A stretch of DNA of 9,954 nucleotides. Origin: Treponema sp. Its GTDB lineage: Bacteria; Spirochaetota; Spirochaetia; Treponematales; Breznakiellaceae. The notes under the pieces were generated by a model. It saw only the letters and a program-made list of their open reading frames with translations. It did not search any database and was not told the DNA's origin. The position numbers and the translations under genes are program-made. Numbering within the stretch: the stretch's first letter is position 1; the number at the start of each line of letters is the position of its first letter. Of this stretch, positions 6,072 through 9,954 are shown one piece after another. The stretch covers positions 1 to 9,954 of the forward strand of contig JAITEW010000311.1 in NCBI GenBank assembly GCA_031281855.1, given 5' to 3'.

Positions 6072-6470
6072 ATGGCTAAAATGAGTTTGGAAGAGCTGCG
6101 GAAGCTGCGGGACACCAAAAAGACCGATCTCCAGCGCCGCGACGCTGAGGGCAAGGAAATTCAGGTTATTGTCGGCATGGGGACCTGCGGTATCGCCGCA
6201 GGGGCCAAGGGAACCCTGGACGCCTTTATCCACGGCCTGGATGAACACAAGCTGGTGGACAGCGTGCTGGTCAGGCAGACCGGGTGCATGGGCCTCTGCC
6301 ATTCAGAGCCCACAGTGGAAGTGATGGTTCCGGGGATGCCTGCGGTGATCTACGGGAGAGTAGACGCCGGGGTGGCGAAAGAAATCATCGAGAAGCATTT
6401 AATCGGCCGGGAGCTTTTGGACAACCACATTCTGGACAGGCCCGCTGCCGATATAATCGCATCAAAGTAG
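6072..6470 (+). CDS. hndB: HndB: small thioredoxin-like ferredoxin-fold protein of the hydrogenase operon
   Basis: This 132-residue protein matches the HndB/HydD-type small protein with a thioredoxin-like [2Fe-2S] ferredoxin fold. An N-terminal helix (SLEELRKLRD, 5-14) precedes VGMGTCGIAAGAKG (34-47), and the second motif is RQTGCMGLCHSEPTVEV (68-84). Only three cysteines occur (39, 72, 76). The usual fourth ligand, expected four residues after Cys39, is replaced by Gly44. It may therefore not hold a normal [2Fe-2S] cluster, and its function in the complex is uncertain. ATG 6072 has a strong AGGAG site (6061-6065) about 7 nt upstream, 21 nt after the HATPase gene. HndC begins 25 nt downstream, and its own N-terminal domain is a related fold with all four cysteines. 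Identity is well supported by motif and position. Confidence 0.9.
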   Translation: MAKMSLEELRKLRDTKKTDLQRRDAEGKEIQVIVGMGTCGIAAGAKGTLDAFIHGLDEHKLVDSVLVRQTGCMGLCHSEPTVEVMVPGMPAVIYGRVDAGVAKEIIEKHLIGRELLDNHILDRPAADIIASK

Positions 6471-6495
6471 AAAACTAGGAAGGAGAGAGAAGTAA

Positions 6496-8310
6496 ATGGC
6501 GTATAATCACTTTATCCTTACCTGCGGCGGAACCGGCTGTGAATCCAACAAAGGCGACGAGATCTACAAGAAACTCATCGCCGAAGCGGAGCAGATGGGC
6601 GTCAAAGGGGAGGTCCAGATCGTCAAGACCGGATGTTTCGGGTTTTGTGAAGGGGGGCCCATCGTAAAGGTCCTGCCGGAAGAATCGTTCTACGTAAACG
6701 TAAAACCCGAAGACGCGCATGAGATCATTGCCGAACAGATCGTCAAGGGCCGGGAAGTTCCCAGGCTTCTTTACAAGGGCGATGGTGAAAAGAAAAAGAC
6801 CACTGCTGTAGAAGACATCGAATTCTACCAGAAACAGGTCCGGGTAGTCCTCAGAAACTGCGGCGTTATTAACCCGGAAAACATCGATGAATACATCGCC
6901 CGTGAAGGCTATGTGGGCCTTGAGAAGGTCCTTTTCCAGTGGACCCCTGAGCAGACCATTGAGGAAGTGAAGATTTCCGGCCTCCGGGGGCGCGGCGGCG
7001 CGGGCTTCCCTACATGGCTTAAATGGGACCTGGCGCGCAAAGCCCAGGGCAGTACCAAGTACGTCATCTGCAACGCCGATGAAGGCGATCCCGGGGCCTA
7101 CATGGACCGGTCCACCATCGAAGGGGACCCCCATTCGGTTCTCGAAGGCATGATCACTGCCGGGAAGGCCATTGGCGCCAATAACGGCATCGTGTATATC
7201 CGGGCCGAATACCCCCTGGCGGTGGAGCGGCTCAAGAGGGCCATTTCCCAGGCCCAGGAATACGGCCTTCTGGGCAAGAAAATCCTGGGTTCGGGCTTCG
7301 ACTTTGATATCGAAATCCGCCTGGGCGCAGGCGCCTTTGTCTGCGGCGAAGAGACCGCCCTTATCAAGTCCGTTGAAGGGAACCGGGGCATGCCGGTGCC
7401 TAAGCCGCCTTTCCCGGCGAACAAGGGGCTCTGGCAGCTTCCCACGATTATCAACAACGTGGAAACCCTGGCGAACATCCCGGTGATCACCGCCAAAGGC
7501 GGCGCATGGCTCGCCAAAATCGGCACCGAAAAATCCAAGGGCACCAAGGTATTCGCCCTGACAGGCAAGGTAAAGAACTCCGGCCTTGTGGAAGTCCCTA
7601 TGGGTACGACGCTTAGGGAGATCATCTTCGAAATCGGAGGCGGCATTAAGGGCGGCAAGAAGTTCAAAGGTGTCCAGACCGGCGGCCCTTCAGGCGGCAT
7701 CCTTACCGAAAAGGTGCTGGACACACCTATCGACTATGAAAGCCTTACGGCCAACGGCTCCATGATGGGTTCAGGCGGCATGATCGTCATGGACGAGGAC
7801 GACTGCGTGGTGGACGTGGCCCGGTTCTACATGGAGTTCTGCGTGGACGAATCCTGCGGGAAGTGCTCCCCCTGCCGCATCGGTACTACCCAGCTCCTCA
7901 ATATCCTTGAAAAAATCGCCAACGGCAACGGCGTTGAAAGCGATCTGGAAAAACTTGAGACTATCGGCAAGGCCATGTCCAAGGCAAGCCTCTGCGCTCT
8001 TGGGCAGACCGCGCCGAATCCTACTCTTTCAACAATAAAGAATTTCCGGGACGAGTACCTGGAACACATCAGGGACAAAAAGTGCCGTTCAGGCAAATGC
8101 AAGCGTCTGGTCCGTTACACGATTAACGCCGAAAAATGTATCGGCTGCGGCGCGTGTTCCAAAAAATGCCCCGGAAACTGCATCGCCCAGGCGGACGCCG
8201 CCAAGTATCCGGACAAGAAACGGCCTCCCTATGTGATCGATCCGGAGAAGTGCCTCAAGTGCGGCGAGTGTCTTAAAGCCTGTAAATTCGGCGCAGTGGT
8301 AAAGGCGTAA
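6496..8310 (+). CDS. hndC: HndC: NuoF-like flavoprotein subunit of NAD(P)-linked [FeFe] hydrogenase
   Basis: This 604-residue subunit carries the NAD(P)(H) site and FMN. Domains in order: a thioredoxin-like [2Fe-2S] domain (about 1-90; Cys10, Cys15, Cys47, Cys51); the NuoF core with FMN/NADH motifs GRGGAGFPT (165-173), CNADEGDPGAYMDR (192-205) and GAGAFVCGEETAL (277-289); the [4Fe-4S] domain with ESCGKCSPCRIG (Cys454, 457, 460) plus Cys500; and a C-terminal two-cluster ferredoxin domain (Cys548, 551, 554, 558 and Cys586, 589, 592, 596). This layout is that of HydB/HndC in trimeric and tetrameric hydrogenases, where electrons pass between NAD(P)H, FMN, the iron-sulfur chain and HndD. Paired Cys530 and Cys535 lie just before the ferredoxin domain. 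ATG 6496 follows a purine-rich AGGAAGGAGAG site. There is no membrane segment, so it is cytosolic. Preference for NAD or NADP cannot be read from these motifs. Confidence 0.96.
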   Translation: MAYNHFILTCGGTGCESNKGDEIYKKLIAEAEQMGVKGEVQIVKTGCFGFCEGGPIVKVLPEESFYVNVKPEDAHEIIAEQIVKGREVPRLLYKGDGEKKKTTAVEDIEFYQKQVRVVLRNCGVINPENIDEYIAREGYVGLEKVLFQWTPEQTIEEVKISGLRGRGGAGFPTWLKWDLARKAQGSTKYVICNADEGDPGAYMDRSTIEGDPHSVLEGMITAGKAIGANNGIVYIRAEYPLAVERLKRAISQAQEYGLLGKKILGSGFDFDIEIRLGAGAFVCGEETALIKSVEGNRGMPVPKPPFPANKGLWQLPTIINNVETLANIPVITAKGGAWLAKIGTEKSKGTKVFALTGKVKNSGLVEVPMGTTLREIIFEIGGGIKGGKKFKGVQTGGPSGGILTEKVLDTPIDYESLTANGSMMGSGGMIVMDEDDCVVDVARFYMEFCVDESCGKCSPCRIGTTQLLNILEKIANGNGVESDLEKLETIGKAMSKASLCALGQTAPNPTLSTIKNFRDEYLEHIRDKKCRSGKCKRLVRYTINAEKCIGCGACSKKCPGNCIAQADAAKYPDKKRPPYVIDPEKCLKCGECLKACKFGAVVKA

Positions 8311-8320
8311 GGAGAAGACA

Positions 8321-9954
8321 ATGGTAAACATCAAAATAAACGGCAAACCCCTTCAGGTTGAAGACAATATCACTATCCTTGAAGCGGCGAAAAAGGTGAA
8401 CATCAAGATCCCCACACTCTGCCATAACCCGGATCTCCCCCCCTGGGCGTCCTGCGGCATCTGCATAGTCCGTACAGCCGGTCCCGGTTCGCCCCGTATG
8501 GCCCGGGCCTGCACCACCCCGGTGACGGAGAACATGGACATTATCACCCATGACCCGGAGATCATCGCCACCAGGCGCACGGTAGTGGAGCTTATTCTTT
8601 CAAACCATCCCAGCGACTGCCTTCAGTGCCCCAGAAACGGCAACTGCGAGCTTCAAACCCTGGCCGCCGAATTCGGCATCCGGGAGCTGCCTTACAAACA
8701 CATCTCCAACGGCCTTCCGATTGACGATTCCAACCCGGCTATCGTGCTCAATCCCGAAAAATGCATACGCTGCGGCCGCTGCGTCAAGGTCTGCCAGGAG
8801 ATGCAGAACGTTTGGGCCATCGAGTTCCTGGGCCGGGGCATCAAGGGCCGCATCGCCAGCGCAGCGGACGCCCCTCTGGGGGAGAGCCCCTGTATCAAGT
8901 GCGGCCAGTGCGCCGCTCACTGCCCTGTAGGCGCCATCTACGAGCGGGACGACACCCAGAAGGTGTGGGCCGCCCTGCAGAACCCCGGGATTCATCCTGT
9001 AGTGCAGATAGCCCCCGCGGTCCGGGTCGCGCTGGCAGAGGAATTCGGCCTTCCTCCGGGAACGGTCTTTACCAAGAAGATCTACGCCGCCTTGAGGCGC
9101 CTGGGCTTTAAGACCGTGTTCGACACCAACTTTTCCGCGGATCTTACTATTATGGAAGAGGGTACCGAACTGGTCAGCCGCCTTACCAAGGGCCAGGGGA
9201 AATCCGGAGGGGTTTCGCCGGACATTCCTTTGATTACGAGCTGCTGTCCGGCGTGGGTGGACTATATGGAAAAATACTACGCCGATATGATCCCCAATTT
9301 CTCCACCGCCAAGAGCCCCCAGCAGATGATGGGCGCCATGATCAAAGCCTACTGGGCCGGTAAAGCCGGAGTTGATCCCAACGCGATCTACTCGGTGTCG
9401 GTCATGCCCTGTACCGCCAAAAAGTGGGAAACCCACAGAAACGATGATATGAAGAGCGCCGGCCACGGCTGGGATGTGGATATCGCCATTACCACCAGGG
9501 AACTCGGCAGGATGATCAAACAGGCGGGCATTGAGATCCTCAAGCTGGACGATGAGGACGCGGATAACCCCATGGGGCCTTACACCGGCGCAGGGACCAT
9601 CTTCGGCGTAACAGGCGGCGTCATGGAAGCCGCTGTCCGGAGCGCCTATTTTCTGGTGACCAAGAAGGAACTGGGGGACGTGAATTTCAAACCTGTCCGG
9701 GGCCTTGAGGGCGTCAAGGAAGCTGAGGTGGATTTTGGCAACGGCACAAAAATCCGCATCGCCGTGGCCCACCAGATGGGAAACATCGCATCGGTGCTGG
9801 ACAGGATCAGGGCCGCCCGGGACGCGGGTAAGGAAACCCCTTACCACTTTGTGGAGGTCATGGCCTGCCGCGGCGGGTGCATAGGCGGCGGCGGCCAGCC
9901 CTACGGCTGTACCGATGAAATCCGCAAACAGCGCACCGAAGGTCTCTACAACGA
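8321..9954 (+). CDS. hndD: HndD: [FeFe]-hydrogenase catalytic subunit, C-terminus cut by window edge
   Basis: The 544 visible codons encode the H2-activating subunit. N-terminal domains are a plant-type [2Fe-2S] domain (Cys34, 45, 48, 64), the His/Cys3 [4Fe-4S] site (His96, Cys100, 103, 109) and two ferredoxin clusters (Cys148, 151, 154, 158; Cys191, 194, 197, 201). The H-cluster domain has all three signatures: TSCCPAW (306-312), MPCTAKKWE (362-370) and EVMACRGGCIGGGGQP (512-527). By comparison with clostridial hydrogenase, Cys309, 364, 516 and 520 hold the H-cluster and Cys308 is the proton-relay cysteine. This is the canonical set for a catalytic enzyme; no sensor-type PAS domain is seen. 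Relatives are about 580 residues or more, so some tens of residues are missing. ATG 8321 has AAGGAG about 7 nt upstream and lies 10 nt after hndC. The product is cytosolic and works with HndA and HndC, using or producing H2. Confidence 0.97.
   Translation, partial: MVNIKINGKPLQVEDNITILEAAKKVNIKIPTLCHNPDLPPWASCGICIVRTAGPGSPRMARACTTPVTENMDIITHDPEIIATRRTVVELILSNHPSDCLQCPRNGNCELQTLAAEFGIRELPYKHISNGLPIDDSNPAIVLNPEKCIRCGRCVKVCQEMQNVWAIEFLGRGIKGRIASAADAPLGESPCIKCGQCAAHCPVGAIYERDDTQKVWAALQNPGIHPVVQIAPAVRVALAEEFGLPPGTVFTKKIYAALRRLGFKTVFDTNFSADLTIMEEGTELVSRLTKGQGKSGGVSPDIPLITSCCPAWVDYMEKYYADMIPNFSTAKSPQQMMGAMIKAYWAGKAGVDPNAIYSVSVMPCTAKKWETHRNDDMKSAGHGWDVDIAITTRELGRMIKQAGIEILKLDDEDADNPMGPYTGAGTIFGVTGGVMEAAVRSAYFLVTKKELGDVNFKPVRGLEGVKEAEVDFGNGTKIRIAVAHQMGNIASVLDRIRAARDAGKETPYHFVEVMACRGGCIGGGGQPYGCTDEIRKQRTEGLYN

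Noticed and set aside
6475..7134. A 219-codon open frame on the minus strand across hndC
   Set aside because: It is antisense to the thioredoxin-like and FMN domains of HndC, has no motif or ribosome site, and is explained by codon bias of the real gene.
8600..9847. A 415-codon open frame on the minus strand across hndD
   Set aside because: It lies fully antisense to the H-cluster coding region with all signature motifs. Its sequence is a His/Gly/Asp-rich low-complexity shadow with no recognisable motif, as expected from GC-biased codons on the other strand.

Overview
This window most likely comes from a spirochaete, plausibly a termite-gut type Treponema. That is an inference. It rests on the hndABCD-type [FeFe]-hydrogenase operon, a small lipoprotein with a lax spirochaete-like lipobox, a cytosolic alpha-L-fucosidase and moderately GC-rich genes separated by AT-rich gaps. 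No rRNA or other phylogenetic marker is present. The genes form three transcription blocks, and I see no mobile element, CRISPR array, tRNA or rRNA.

Left block, minus strand, 1-2649: an AMP-forming acyl-CoA ligase is followed, with a one-base stop/start overlap, by a type-2 malate/L-lactate dehydrogenase family oxidoreductase whose 3' end runs off the window. The ligase is transcribed divergently from a short plus-strand gene (2781-3500) for a probable lipoprotein of unknown function. The two share a 131-bp gap.

Middle: a GH29 alpha-L-fucosidase on the minus strand (3530-4843) converges on the lipoprotein gene and diverges from the hydrogenase operon. The 79-bp gap between fucosidase and operon is only about 28% G+C by direct count. 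It can be read as two overlapping, oppositely directed promoters, and the fucosidase mRNA would then be leaderless or nearly so.

Right block, plus strand, 4923 to the window end: hndA (NuoE-like [2Fe-2S] subunit), a free-standing HATPase-domain protein, hndB (small thioredoxin-like ferredoxin-fold protein), hndC (NuoF-like flavoprotein with extra ferredoxin domains) and hndD ([FeFe]-hydrogenase catalytic subunit, cut at its C-terminus by the window edge). Gaps are 48, 21, 25 and 10 nt, so this reads as one operon. Together HndA, HndC and HndD would form a soluble multimeric hydrogenase coupling H2 to NAD(P)(H) and probably also ferredoxin (electron bifurcation or confurcation). The least understood parts are the HATPase-domain protein and HndB, which has only three cysteines. 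A 15-codon open frame linking hndA to the HATPase gene is also worth a look.
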